A DNA stretch of 64,000 nt, taken from Aurantibacter_A sp965215845 (GTDB lineage Bacteria; Bacteroidota; Bacteroidia; Flavobacteriales; Flavobacteriaceae). Positions 1-9,068 of the stretch are shown here, one piece after another (position 1 is the first letter of the stretch; every line of letters starts with the position of its first letter). Below the pieces are notes generated by a model. It searched no databases and was not told the origin of the DNA. It was given only the letters and a program-made list of their open reading frames with translations. The position numbers were made by a program, and so were the translations under genes. The stretch lies in the NCBI GenBank assembly GCA_965215845.1, contig CBDCEL010000003.1, positions 186,001 to 250,000 of the forward strand, in the 5' to 3' direction.

Positions 1-1197
1 CTCCAAGGCAAGGGACATAATTTTGATTATGGTCTCTCAACCAAATTGTACAGTGTCAACCCTGGTACCCTTGAGCCCTTGGGACAGGAGTCAAATGTTG
101 AGCCAAACACCATTTCATCAGAAAGAGGTTGGGAGTCTGCCCTGTTTGTCTCAGATGAGTACAAGCCGAATGAAAAACTGGCTTTAAATCTTGGGTTACG
201 CTATTCTTTCTTTGCCGCCCTTGGTGAATCGTCACAGCGTATTTATGAAAATAACGCCCCAAAAAATCAAGAGACCTTACTTGAAACCCGGCAATTCGAA
301 AAAAACGAGATTATTGAAACGTATGGTGGACTGGAGGCTCGGTTAGGGGCTAGGTACTATCTGGGCACGGATTTCTCGATTAAGGCCAGTTACAACAATA
401 CGTTCCAATACATACATACCTTATCGAATAATACGACCGCCTCGCCCACCGATACCTGGAAACTCTCAGATTTAAATATAGAACCCCAACGGGCCAATCA
501 GGTTTCGCTGGGATTTTACAAAAATCTAAATGATAACCTTTTTGAATTGAGCCTTGAAGGTTATTACAAAAAGACCAAGAACATACTCGATTATAAAATT
601 GGCGCGGAGCTCCTCTTGAACGATGCGATCGAAACCGAAGTGCTTCAAGGAAAAGGTAAGGCATATGGAGTAGAGTTTCTAGCCAAAAAAAATGAGGGCA
701 GGTTAAACGGGTGGCTGGGGTATACCTACTCTCGTTCGCTGGTCAAGTTCGAAAGCAGTTTCGATGGGGAAAGTATCAATAATGGCAAGTTTTTCCCCTC
801 TAATTTTGACAAACCGCATGACATAAGTTTGGTGGCCAACTATCAACTTACCAAACGGTTCAGTTTTTCGACCAATTTTGTATATCAAACTGGTCGGCCG
901 GTAACATTTCCGGTAGGCAGTTATGTGTACAAAGGCGAAGAATTTGTCTATTACAGCGATCGAAATAAATTTCGTATTCCCGATTACTATCGTCTAGATG
1001 TCAGTTTCAATGTCGAGGGAAACCATAAGATCAAGAAGTTCGCACACAGTTTTTGGAATATTTCAGTATATAATCTATTGGGAAGAAACAACCCTTATTC
1101 GGTCTTTTTCGTGACGGAAAACGGACAGGTGAAAGCCTATCAAAGTTCGATTTTCGCCGTCCCGATTCCCACAATAACGTATAATTTCAAGTTTTAG
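1..1197 (+). CDS. TonB-dependent receptor, C-terminal beta-barrel (5' end outside window)
   Basis: The reading frame is open from base 1, so the gene starts upstream and only the last 398 or so residues are present. The visible part is outer-membrane barrel sequence: alternating aromatic/polar strands, repeated motifs such as LNLGLRYSFF, GLEARLGARYYL and FSIKASYN, and the typical end of Bacteroidota receptors (SVYNLLGRNNPYSVFF, then a terminal strand ending in F). It would import a substrate across the outer membrane using TonB energy. The plug domain and any carboxypeptidase-like N-terminal domain lie outside the window. The next gene, 20 bases on, is a DUF4249 lipoprotein, a standard partner. 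The substrate cannot be told from sequence. There is no in-frame ATG near the left edge. Confidence 0.93.
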   Translation, partial: LQGKGHNFDYGLSTKLYSVNPGTLEPLGQESNVEPNTISSERGWESALFVSDEYKPNEKLALNLGLRYSFFAALGESSQRIYENNAPKNQETLLETRQFEKNEIIETYGGLEARLGARYYLGTDFSIKASYNNTFQYIHTLSNNTTASPTDTWKLSDLNIEPQRANQVSLGFYKNLNDNLFELSLEGYYKKTKNILDYKIGAELLLNDAIETEVLQGKGKAYGVEFLAKKNEGRLNGWLGYTYSRSLVKFESSFDGESINNGKFFPSNFDKPHDISLVANYQLTKRFSFSTNFVYQTGRPVTFPVGSYVYKGEEFVYYSDRNKFRIPDYYRLDVSFNVEGNHKIKKFAHSFWNISVYNLLGRNNPYSVFFVTENGQVKAYQSSIFAVPIPTITYNFKF

Positions 1198-1217
1198 GAC
1201 AATCGAAGTACCCCAGT

Positions 1218-2393
1218 ATGATCACATTAAAAAGAATTTCTCAAATGACAATGCTGCTCACGATCGCGTTTTTGGCGGCAATGTGTGTCGAACCTTTCGA
1301 GGTAGATACCGACGATTTTGAAGAAGCTTTGGTGGTAGATGCCACGATAACAGATGAAATGGGGAAACAACAGATTTTACTCAACCGTGCTTTTCTTTTG
1401 GAAGAGTTCAACCCTCTTCCGGAAGAAAATGCAAGTGTCAAGGTGGTCGACGATGCCCAGAACGAATATGAATTTGCGGAAATTGAGCCTGGAATATATA
1501 TTTCCGTACAAGATTTTGCGGCCGAGTATAATAGAGGTTATCAGCTGCTGATTAGGTTGCAAAACGGGAATTCATACACCTCGCAAATGGAAAACTTACC
1601 TCAAGCGGAACCCATTCAAGATTTGGCCCTATCAAGAAAAACCGGCGATAAGGGCGAAGAAGGTATATCGATTGCCGTAAATTTCGATGCTGACTTGGGT
1701 GCACAATACTATCGATACGAATATGAGGAGGCCTATAAAATTGTTGCGCCAAAATGGAAGGGCGAACGTCTTATTTTTTCGGGTTCGGGGCCACCGGTTG
1801 TTTTTCCATTGGAAAGCGAAGAGCAGGTGTGCTATGCCGAAGATGTTTCAAAAGGCATTATAATAGGCAGTTCCCTGGGGCCCACAGGCAACTCACTTCC
1901 GAATTTTGAAGTTCGTTTCATTGACCGAAATAACTTCATTATCTCACATCGCTATAGCATTCTGATCAAACAATTTACCTTATCAAAAGAGGCCTATGAT
2001 TATTTTGAATTGCTGGAACGCTTTTCTGGCCAGAGTAGTATACTTTCACAGACCCAGCCTGGGTTTTTCAATGGCAATATTCATTCTGATATGAACGACC
2101 AAGACAAAGTACTGGGCTATTTTGACCTTTCGGCTGTTGCCTCAAAAAGGATCTTTTTTAATTATGTCGATTTTTTCGCCGATGAGCCACTTCCACCATA
2201 TCCCGAAACAGATTGTGAACCGTATGTTGCAAGTTCATCCACCTCTCCGACCTTAACCTTTTTACTAAGCAATAATCTGGTCAGGTATTTTTCAATGGAT
2301 CCCCTTACGCAGGATATTTTCGTGGTACCCAGAATTTGCGCTGATTGTACCGTACTGGGCAGCCCAAGGGCTCCCGAATTTTGGGAAGAATGA
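1218..2393 (+). CDS. DUF4249 domain-containing outer-membrane lipoprotein
   Basis: This 391-residue protein has a lipoprotein signal peptide: a basic start, a hydrophobic stretch and the lipobox LAAMC with Cys23 as the expected lipidated residue. The rest fits the DUF4249 family: an early VVDATITDE strand, an Ig-like first half with the SVKVVDD segment, and a cysteine-containing C-terminal part. DUF4249 proteins sit next to TonB-dependent receptors and are thought to cap or assist them, much as SusD does SusC; that role is inferred, not proven. It begins 20 bases after the receptor gene, and its TGA stop overlaps the ATG of the next gene (ATGA), so all three genes are likely one transcript and translationally coupled. 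Confidence 0.88.
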   Translation: MITLKRISQMTMLLTIAFLAAMCVEPFEVDTDDFEEALVVDATITDEMGKQQILLNRAFLLEEFNPLPEENASVKVVDDAQNEYEFAEIEPGIYISVQDFAAEYNRGYQLLIRLQNGNSYTSQMENLPQAEPIQDLALSRKTGDKGEEGISIAVNFDADLGAQYYRYEYEEAYKIVAPKWKGERLIFSGSGPPVVFPLESEEQVCYAEDVSKGIIIGSSLGPTGNSLPNFEVRFIDRNNFIISHRYSILIKQFTLSKEAYDYFELLERFSGQSSILSQTQPGFFNGNIHSDMNDQDKVLGYFDLSAVASKRIFFNYVDFFADEPLPPYPETDCEPYVASSSTSPTLTFLLSNNLVRYFSMDPLTQDIFVVPRICADCTVLGSPRAPEFWEE

Positions 2394-4180
2394 ATAAGGT
2401 CAACAAAATAAGAATCAAATATATATTGGTCATAACCCTCATAGGGTATTTCTATATGGGGCACGGTCAAATCAAGATAGATGATGTCCGTAAAATTGAG
2501 GTCTTGGCCGATATGCCAAAAGAGGATGTCTTTATTCACCAAAATGCTATCACACTTTTTGTTGGTGAAAGGCTGTACTACAAATTTTATTGCCTGGATT
2601 CGAAAACGAAACGGTTAAGCAATTTCAGCAAAATTGGCCACGTTGAAATGATAGGTTCGAATAGAAACCCAATATTCAGACACAAAATCAGATTGGTCGA
2701 CGGTATGGGTAAAGGTGACTTTTTTATCCCGGCCGATATTCCCACGGGTAACTACAAGCTCATAGGCTACACCAATTGGATGAGAAACAACGTTGAGCAC
2801 CCGTTTTTCGAAAGTGAAGTGAACATTATTAATCTATATCATACCAATGAGCGGTCTTTGATTACCAAACGAGATTCGATAAAATCAGACACCAGCCTTT
2901 TGGATAGACTGGTTAAAGTATTGCTTGATGATGAAAAGAATATCGTCAAAGGCCTCCGCCTGGTTCCAAATAAAAAAATGTTCGGCAAGCGTGAAAAGGT
3001 GATTTTGAAGTTGGAAGCTATGTTGGGAGGTAAGAGCCATGGCAATTACTCAATATCCGTTAAAGGAAAGGATGAGTTGATCGGTTCTTCAATTTCCAGG
3101 GTCGATGTATTCAATGGGATGCGGAAAGTTAAAATCGAAAAGAATGTTAATGATTCCATTTACCTCCCGGAATTGCGGGGCGAATTGATATCGGGCCGCG
3201 TAGTACATAAAGAAACAGATAGACCGGCAGCGAATAAAAAGATTGGCTTTTCGATTCCCGGCAAAGAGTTCTTGTTCAAAATGGCCAACACCAATAGGAA
3301 AGGAGAGTTCCACATAAATCTTAATGAGAGCTATGATGATGGCAATAGCTATATACAAGTCCTTGAGCCAGACCGAAGCAAATACCAAATCAACCTCTAC
3401 AAAAGCGCAATTGCATATGATGAACTGCAATTTCAAGGGCTTGAAATAGCAACGGAGCAGCGCGAATCGATGTTGCAACGCAGTGTGCATAACCAAATCG
3501 AAAATGCATATTTTGAGGCAAAACAAGATTCGATACTACAGGCCAGCCCGAAAGAACCTTTTTACAAGGATTTTACAACGGTCTATAACTTAGATGACTA
3601 CACGCGATTTCCAACAGTTCAAGAGACCTTTGTCGAAATTATCGAGAATGCATGGATAAGCAAAACCAAGGAAGGAAAGACCTATTTTCGAGTACGGGGA
3701 AGTGAGTTTTTTTCCGATCCGAATTTTATCCCATTGGTCATCGTTGATGGTATAATGCTTCAAGATTTTTCGGATTTAATGAATTTTGACGCACGGTTGA
3801 TAAAAAGAATTAGTATCTCAAGAAATGCCTATGAGTTTGCCCTACAGAAGTTTCAGGGCATCATTGCCATCGAGACTTTCGATAGAAAAACGGAAAGTTT
3901 CTTCAATAGGGAATACGTTCAAGAAATAAAATTGACGGCTCCACTTCTTGAGAAAAAGTATTTTCACCCAGATTATACGTTTGACGATTTAATGTTATCA
4001 GATAGGGTTCCAGACTATAGGTATCAATTACTTTGGTTGCCGAATCTTAGCTTGAAAAATAACCTTGCGACAATCGAATTCTTCACATCTGATGTTCTAG
4101 GTGTTTTTGAAATAACGTTAAAAGGTTATACAGATGACGGCCAACCTGTCTCAATACAAGATACCATTGAAGTTCGGTAG
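2390..4180 (+). CDS. Exported macroglobulin (MG2)-like protein with TonB-plug-like segment
   Basis: I chose the ATG at 2390, which overlaps the previous stop (ATGA) and gives 596 residues starting with a signal peptide (MNKVNKIRIKY, hydrophobic core, cut near GHGQ). A longer reading frame from 2345 would hide the signal peptide inside DUF4249 coding sequence. The N-terminal third has the pattern of alpha-2-macroglobulin MG2-type domains, including DIPTGNYKLIGYTNWMRN. A carboxypeptidase-regulatory-like segment follows (GELISGRVVHKETDRPAANK). Towards the end is a short plug-like segment (VIVDGIMLQDFSDLMNFDAR, then IKRISI). Large secreted proteins of this design occur beside TonB-dependent receptors in Bacteroidota; their function is unknown. 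It is probably periplasmic or at the outer membrane, working with the two preceding genes. Confidence 0.7.
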   Translation: MNKVNKIRIKYILVITLIGYFYMGHGQIKIDDVRKIEVLADMPKEDVFIHQNAITLFVGERLYYKFYCLDSKTKRLSNFSKIGHVEMIGSNRNPIFRHKIRLVDGMGKGDFFIPADIPTGNYKLIGYTNWMRNNVEHPFFESEVNIINLYHTNERSLITKRDSIKSDTSLLDRLVKVLLDDEKNIVKGLRLVPNKKMFGKREKVILKLEAMLGGKSHGNYSISVKGKDELIGSSISRVDVFNGMRKVKIEKNVNDSIYLPELRGELISGRVVHKETDRPAANKKIGFSIPGKEFLFKMANTNRKGEFHINLNESYDDGNSYIQVLEPDRSKYQINLYKSAIAYDELQFQGLEIATEQRESMLQRSVHNQIENAYFEAKQDSILQASPKEPFYKDFTTVYNLDDYTRFPTVQETFVEIIENAWISKTKEGKTYFRVRGSEFFSDPNFIPLVIVDGIMLQDFSDLMNFDARLIKRISISRNAYEFALQKFQGIIAIETFDRKTESFFNREYVQEIKLTAPLLEKKYFHPDYTFDDLMLSDRVPDYRYQLLWLPNLSLKNNLATIEFFTSDVLGVFEITLKGYTDDGQPVSIQDTIEVR

Positions 4181-4268
4181 TTACATTTTCTAGTACCAAT
4201 ATTTTCTCGCAATTGTATTTGGCTTAAAATCTTTACTTACATTTAAGCCCTACAGAACACTAACAAGT

Positions 4269-5804
4269 ATGCTTACAAAAGTATTCGGAAGCGCCGTCTT
4301 TGGGGTAGAGGCAACTACCATTACGGTAGAGGTGAACGTTGATATAGGCGTAGGGTATCATCTGGTCGGTCTTCCAGACAATGCAATCAAAGAAAGCAAT
4401 TATAGAATTGCCGCTGCCCTTTTGAACAATGGGTACAAAATTCCTGGAAAAAAGATTACCATAAATATGGCTCCGGCCGATATGCGCAAAGAAGGTTCGG
4501 CCTACGATTTGACTTTGGCCATTGGGATCTTGACCGCTTCGAACCAAATTCAGTCCGAAAATTTAGAAAAGTACCTCATTATGGGCGAGCTTTCGTTGGA
4601 TGGAAGCCTACAACCCATAAAAGGTGCTTTGCCAATAGCCATTAAGGCCAAAGAAGAGGGTTTTGAAGGGTTTATTCTACCCTTGGAAAATGCAAGGGAA
4701 GCCGCAATTGTTTCTGACTTGAAAGTGTACGGAGTCGAAAATATCGAACAGGTAATCGACTTTTTTGACAAAGATGAACCATTGGAGGAGACGGTGGTGG
4801 ATACGCGAGCTGAGTTCTATAAGAATTTGGACTTCCCCGAATTTGACTTCTCCGATGTCAAAGGCCAAGAAAGCATTAAAAGATGTATGGAAATTGCCGC
4901 GGCCGGCGGACATAATATTATTTTGATAGGTCCCCCTGGCTCAGGAAAAACAATGTTGGCCAAGCGATTGCCTTCGATTCTTCCACCGATGACATTGCAT
5001 GAGGCCTTGGAAACCACAAAAATCCACAGTGTTGTCGGAAAGATCAAAAATATGGGGTTGATGAGCCAACGACCTTTTCGTTCGCCCCATCATACCATTT
5101 CAGATGTTGCCTTGGTAGGCGGTGGGGCATATCCGCAACCGGGTGAGATTTCACTTTCGCACAACGGCGTCTTGTTTTTAGATGAGCTCCCTGAATTCAA
5201 GAGGGGTGTACTCGAAGTGATGCGTCAGCCCTTAGAGGATCGTGAAGTGACCATTTCAAGGGCCCGATTTACAGTGACATATCCCAGCAGTTTTATGTTG
5301 GTGGCCAGCATGAACCCGAGTCCGGGCGGATATTTCAACGATCCAGATGCGCCGGTGACTTCTTCCCCGGCAGAGATGCAACGGTATTTGGGCAAGATTT
5401 CAGGGCCTCTATTGGACCGCATTGACATTCATATCGAGGTGACGCCGGTACCTTTCGAAAAACTTTCCGAAGAAAGAAAAGGGGAGGGCAGTGTCGAAAT
5501 CAGAAAAAGGGTGACCGCCGCCCGTGAAATACAGACCGACCGCTTTTCCGAGCTGCAAAATGTTCACTATAACGCACAGATGAACACGAAGCAGATCCGT
5601 GAATTCTGCAAATTGAACGATGCCTCAAAAGAATTGCTCAAAAATGCCATGGAACGCTTAAATCTTTCAGCGCGTGCCTACGACCGAATTCTAAAAGTAG
5701 CAAGAACGATTGCCGATCTTGAAAATATGCCCCATATTTCTGGCGACCATATCAGTGAGGCAATTCAATACAGAAGTCTAGATCGTGAGGGCTGGTTGGG
5801 ATAA
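4269..5804 (+). CDS. comM: YifB family Mg chelatase-like AAA ATPase (ComM)
   Basis: The 511-residue length is normal for YifB/ComM. An N-terminal Lon-protease-like (ChlI) domain (about 1-165) is followed by an Mg-chelatase AAA+ domain with Walker A GPPGSGKT near residue 221 and Walker B LFLDELPEF near 300, and a C-terminal Mg_chelatase_C helical domain ending in ISEAIQYRSLDR. ComM is a hexameric helicase that promotes branch migration when incoming DNA is integrated during natural transformation; cytoplasmic. The gene stands alone, 88 bases after the previous stop, and starts with ATG. A flavobacterium could use it for transformation or general recombination; no other competence genes are seen nearby. 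Confidence 0.95.
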   Translation: MLTKVFGSAVFGVEATTITVEVNVDIGVGYHLVGLPDNAIKESNYRIAAALLNNGYKIPGKKITINMAPADMRKEGSAYDLTLAIGILTASNQIQSENLEKYLIMGELSLDGSLQPIKGALPIAIKAKEEGFEGFILPLENAREAAIVSDLKVYGVENIEQVIDFFDKDEPLEETVVDTRAEFYKNLDFPEFDFSDVKGQESIKRCMEIAAAGGHNIILIGPPGSGKTMLAKRLPSILPPMTLHEALETTKIHSVVGKIKNMGLMSQRPFRSPHHTISDVALVGGGAYPQPGEISLSHNGVLFLDELPEFKRGVLEVMRQPLEDREVTISRARFTVTYPSSFMLVASMNPSPGGYFNDPDAPVTSSPAEMQRYLGKISGPLLDRIDIHIEVTPVPFEKLSEERKGEGSVEIRKRVTAAREIQTDRFSELQNVHYNAQMNTKQIREFCKLNDASKELLKNAMERLNLSARAYDRILKVARTIADLENMPHISGDHISEAIQYRSLDREGWLG

Positions 5805-5947
5805 TCTTTTAGGCTTCTTGGCTATGTGAAATGGGAATTCAGCACTGGTGATGTGGTTCAATCGATTAAAAGTCAGCTTCTTATCTAGCTCGCAGGTCAT
5901 CTAAAAGATCGTGGATTTTTCACTATAATTACTATCTTGTTGTGGAA

Positions 5948-7378
5948 ATGGCGGAAAAGAAACATATCTATGTGATCTATGCGGCTACCGGCGATCAGGC
6001 CTCTGAGCTTTTACATCGTCTGAAGTCACTTGCAAAAAGCTATGATACTACCATTTGGGATGATGACCCCATTCTTGAAAATCAAGTGTGGAAACCGGCG
6101 AACGCGTCTCGTTTAGTCAAGACCGATTTGTTCCTGCTGTTGCTCAGTAAGGCTTTTATGTATTCTGAATTTGTCAAGCAGCTGGAATTTAAAAATGTCA
6201 TAGATAGGTACAAGGAGGGAAAATCTAAAGTGGTTCCGATAATTCTTGATGATTGCCCATGGGACATCAATTTCGAATCTGACGATTATAATTTCAGCTT
6301 TAAGGAACTGGGCGTTTTACCGGAAAATCAGATGCCCATTAAAAATTGGAATTCGCAGAAAGAGGCCTACGACAATGTAATGTCCGAACTAAATCAGGTC
6401 ATTGCCTCGTTCGCTATGCCGGTTGAAGACTCCGAATCTACTCAAGATTTCAAAGAACCAACCGCTATAAGTGACGATCAATTGTCCATCGATTTCAAAG
6501 GAAAGGGCGAAATGGAAAGGTTGGTCGAGAAGAAATCCAAGAAAAAAGAAGAAAAAGCGGCTGCTCAAAAAGCTCATAAAACAAAAGAAATCGAGGAGAA
6601 GGCTGAAGCGAAACGACGGCTGGAAGAGGAAAAAAAATTGCAAGCCGAGAGAGAGGCCAAACGTTTGGCGGAAGAAGAATTGCGATTGCAGGCGGAACGG
6701 CAACGAAGATTGGAGGAAGAAGAACGGCAATTTGAAGAAGACCAATCTGAATATGCTTTAACGGAAAATCGCAATGATGTTGAAGAACCACCTCGGGAAA
6801 ATTCAATTTCTCGAAAAACGATTTTCGCCGGAGCTTTGGTTTCCGCAATTGTATTGGCGGCATTTTTCTTTTTCCCTACCGCCAAGAATGATTCGAAGGG
6901 CGAGATTCCGGCAGTTCGAATGGATACCATAGAAGTCAAGGGCCCGATTTCCCCTGAAAAAACCGAACCGGATTTCCCTGCAAAAGAAGAAACTTTATCC
7001 AATTTGGCGGTAGGAGATGCCTATGAAGAAGGTGTGGTTTTTGAGATTTCCGGCGATAATAAAATCGGAAAGATCGTACATATCGATGATTATGGACCAA
7101 TGACTTGGAAAGAAGCCATGAATATCGGTGAACAATTAGGCGAGGGCTGGCGACTGCCGACACTGGACGAATTGAAGCGTATGTACAAAACCATAGGTCA
7201 AGGTGCTGATAACAAGGGAGAATTTGCCGATGGACTCTATTGGAGCGCTACCCCATTTGACGATTATCAAGCAAGACTTTTACGATTTCGCGATGGCAAT
7301 GCCTCTTACCACTACAATAGCGGAGGTACCCATCGCAAATTTTTGGTTCGGCCCATAAAGGATTTTGCTCGCGAATAA
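5948..7378 (+). CDS. TIR domain - coiled coil - transmembrane - DUF1566 receptor-like protein
   Basis: I prefer the ATG at 5948 (476 residues) to a GTG two codons upstream. Residues 5-140 form a TIR/SEFIR-like domain: IYVIYAATGDQ for strand A, TTIWDDD for the BB-loop region, LFLLLLS for strand C, then SKAFMYSEF. Residues about 175-265 are a long Lys/Glu/Arg-rich coiled coil. One membrane helix lies at about 291-312 (IFAGALVSAIVLAAFFFF). After it, residues about 355-475 fit a DUF1566/Lcl C-terminal domain (WRLPTLDELK, LYWSAT, FLVRPI). The layout predicts a cytoplasmic TIR joined to an external sensor or ligand-binding domain. TIR domains can cleave NAD or form assemblies. The usual catalytic Glu position looks shifted (see findings). 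No immune partner gene is adjacent. Function unknown. Confidence 0.75.
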   Translation: MAEKKHIYVIYAATGDQASELLHRLKSLAKSYDTTIWDDDPILENQVWKPANASRLVKTDLFLLLLSKAFMYSEFVKQLEFKNVIDRYKEGKSKVVPIILDDCPWDINFESDDYNFSFKELGVLPENQMPIKNWNSQKEAYDNVMSELNQVIASFAMPVEDSESTQDFKEPTAISDDQLSIDFKGKGEMERLVEKKSKKKEEKAAAQKAHKTKEIEEKAEAKRRLEEEKKLQAEREAKRLAEEELRLQAERQRRLEEEERQFEEDQSEYALTENRNDVEEPPRENSISRKTIFAGALVSAIVLAAFFFFPTAKNDSKGEIPAVRMDTIEVKGPISPEKTEPDFPAKEETLSNLAVGDAYEEGVVFEISGDNKIGKIVHIDDYGPMTWKEAMNIGEQLGEGWRLPTLDELKRMYKTIGQGADNKGEFADGLYWSATPFDDYQARLLRFRDGNASYHYNSGGTHRKFLVRPIKDFARE

Positions 7379-7486
7379 GTGACCACCCTTCAAGAACAAC
7401 AAGCCCGATCAATTTTCATTAAAATCGTGCAGACAACACTTTTGATTTTTTGATGGCATCTTTTTTGTATAATGGGGCGGTCATTA

Positions 7487-7517
7487 TTTGCTCCAAAATG
7501 GATGACAACAATATTTG
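7487..7517 (+). promoter_or_regulatory. Predicted Bacteroidota-type promoter for the DUF1508 gene
   Basis: A TTTG at 7487-7490 is followed after 19 bases by AATATTTG (7510-7517), one mismatch from the consensus TAnnTTTG -7 element. It lies about 100 bases upstream of the ATG at 7617 and downstream of the TIR gene, so it would drive the small gene separately. Confidence 0.4.
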
Positions 7518-7616
7518 CATGAGGTGTACGTTATTGACAGACAGAGAATTTCGATTTTTTGTTTTACTATCGGTTCTCTGGCACTTCATAATTTTAATCA
7601 CATATTAATTGTAACA

Positions 7617-7946
7617 ATGGGAAAGTTCGAAATCAAAAAAGACAAGGCCGGTAAATTCAGGTTCAACTTAAAGGCCGCAAATGGTCTTGTAATTTTAAGT
7701 AGCGAGGGCTACAACACAAGAAAATCATGTGACAACGGAATAGAATCCGTTCGGAAAAACTGCAAAGACGATTCTAAGTTTGATCGCACAAAGGCAAGAA
7801 ACGGAAAGTCACGTTTTAACCTAAAGGCCGCTAATGGTCAGGTTATTGGTACAAGTCAAATGTATGCCAGCAATTCCAGTATGGAAAAGGGTATTGCATC
7901 TGTAAAGAAAAATGCGCCCAAGGCCAAAGTGGTAGAGAACCTTTAG
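7617..7946 (+). CDS. DUF1508 (YegP-type) tandem-repeat small protein
   Basis: Start chosen at the ATG at 7617 (109 residues), because the motif MGKFEIKKDKAGKFRFNLKA is the conserved beginning of this family; the frame upstream of it has no family similarity. Two DUF1508 repeats are visible, each with [GK][KS]xRFNLKAANG followed by a helix (GIESVRKN and GIASVKKN). YegP-like proteins are small cytoplasmic proteins of unknown biochemical role; in other bacteria they are often abundant or stress-linked, which I cannot test here. It is monocistronic, with its own predicted promoter and a strong terminator 50 bases after the stop. Confidence 0.9.
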   Translation: MGKFEIKKDKAGKFRFNLKAANGLVILSSEGYNTRKSCDNGIESVRKNCKDDSKFDRTKARNGKSRFNLKAANGQVIGTSQMYASNSSMEKGIASVKKNAPKAKVVENL

Positions 7947-7995
7947 ACTTCGTCAAAAATCACTCGTTGTATCAATGGATTGTTGGTACAATACG

Positions 7996-8024
7996 AAGGC
8001 AACCCCAATAGGGTTGCCTTTTTT
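7996..8024. terminator. Bidirectional rho-independent terminator
   Basis: A perfect 10-bp stem (AAGGCAACCC / GGGTTGCCTT, 7996-8005 and 8011-8020) with a 5-base loop is followed by a T run on the plus strand and preceded by some A on the left. It lies between two convergent genes, DUF1508 and the AraD1 gene. Confidence 0.85.
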
Positions 8025-9028
8025 CATTTAAGTTTTTTTACTTGATTCAATCTGAGAGCGGTTCTCGACAGTTCCAACCTATTCTTAAGACTTCTCCCCA
8101 TCTTATTCCAGTCAACAACCATGGTATCGTTTTGCTGTAGGGAAATACCTTCCCCGAAGCTGAAGGCGTCAGCACCGAAAAAATGGATGTGGGCTTGACC
8201 GGGTAAACAATGATTATGATATTTAAAATGGTGGTGTTCCAAGTTTTCAAGGCTGTGCGACATATTGGCCTCACCTGTTTTGATATTTTTTTTCCATATA
8301 GCCTTGTCTCCCCTTAACAATTGGACGTTACCAGTAATATTATCGAAATCACCTGCAATCACCAATTCTGGTCCCAAGGCACAATTGCGAATTTTTGAGG
8401 GTGCCAAATAGAGGTAGTTCTTTCGTTCCATCATATGATCGGAAAATTCATTGGCGGTGGCGAAACCGACGCGCCAAGGACTTCCGTTTTTGTCATTGAT
8501 GTAAATGCCGGCAATTTCGGGTTCTTCACCACCATCTTCGCCGTAGGGCGGAACTTCCAAAACATCGCCATGGGCCCTTAAAATGGAACCGTTGCCTTTA
8601 TAAAACCATTCAGGCTGTACCCCGATCTTGCTTTTCTTTGGTTTTCCGCCTTTAACGCCCATTAAATAGATTTTCATACTATCGGTTAAATCATCTTCCG
8701 CTTCCGCCTTATGCATCTTTTGGCGATTTTCAGCACTTGCTTTATGGGTAAGACCGGTTCCAGAGAGCATTAGCTTACTCACATCGGTGGGATGGTCAAA
8801 AGCGGGCAATATTCTCCAATCTGATTTTCCTTCATAGATCGGGTCGTATGATAATTCAGTATCAGAAAGGTTTTCCAACACCAAGGAGGTAAGCTCACCA
8901 TTGTTGTCAATAGCGGCCACCCCTAAATCATAAATTGAGGAATAATTGTTCAATAATTTCAAATGGGGCTCTATGACCAATGCCACTTTTCTACCATATC
9001 TTTTATGTATCAATTGAACCAATTGCAT
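8024..9028 (-). CDS. AraD1 / GguC family protein (FAH fold sugar-acid dehydratase-like)
   Basis: This 334-residue protein matches the AraD1/GguC branch of the fumarylacetoacetate hydrolase superfamily. Family motifs from start to end are MQLVQL, YEGKSDWRILPAFDHP, GTGLTHKASAENRQ, IGVQPEWFYKG, DGGEEPEIAGIY (acidic metal ligands), NEFSDHMMERKNYLYLAPSK, SGEANMSHSL-like TGEANMSHSLENLEHHHFKY and HFFGADAFSFGEG. Characterised relatives are L-2-keto-3-deoxyarabonate dehydratases; GguC occurs beside sugar transport genes in Agrobacterium. The true substrate here is not known. It follows a Gfo/Idh oxidoreductase by 40 bases on the same strand, so the pair probably acts in oxidation and dehydration of a sugar. 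It is likely cytoplasmic: no signal peptide is seen. Confidence 0.85.
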   Translation of the reverse strand: MQLVQLIHKRYGRKVALVIEPHLKLLNNYSSIYDLGVAAIDNNGELTSLVLENLSDTELSYDPIYEGKSDWRILPAFDHPTDVSKLMLSGTGLTHKASAENRQKMHKAEAEDDLTDSMKIYLMGVKGGKPKKSKIGVQPEWFYKGNGSILRAHGDVLEVPPYGEDGGEEPEIAGIYINDKNGSPWRVGFATANEFSDHMMERKNYLYLAPSKIRNCALGPELVIAGDFDNITGNVQLLRGDKAIWKKNIKTGEANMSHSLENLEHHHFKYHNHCLPGQAHIHFFGADAFSFGEGISLQQNDTMVVDWNKMGRSLKNRLELSRTALRLNQVKKLK

Positions 9029-9068
9029 TGGCGCTTTTTTAGGGAAGTTGGAATTCTGTGCTTGTTAT

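Noticed and set aside
6389..7002. Long reading frames on the other strand and in other frames across the TIR coiled coil
   Set aside because: They are low-complexity shadows (runs of Phe/Leu or Lys/Arg) of the Lys/Glu-rich repeat.
5942..7946. A multi-gene TIR defence island (Thoeris, CBASS or similar)
   Set aside because: The neighbours are a ComM ATPase and a DUF1508 protein. No ThsA, nucleotide cyclase, nuclease or other defence gene is adjacent, so a named defence system cannot be supported.
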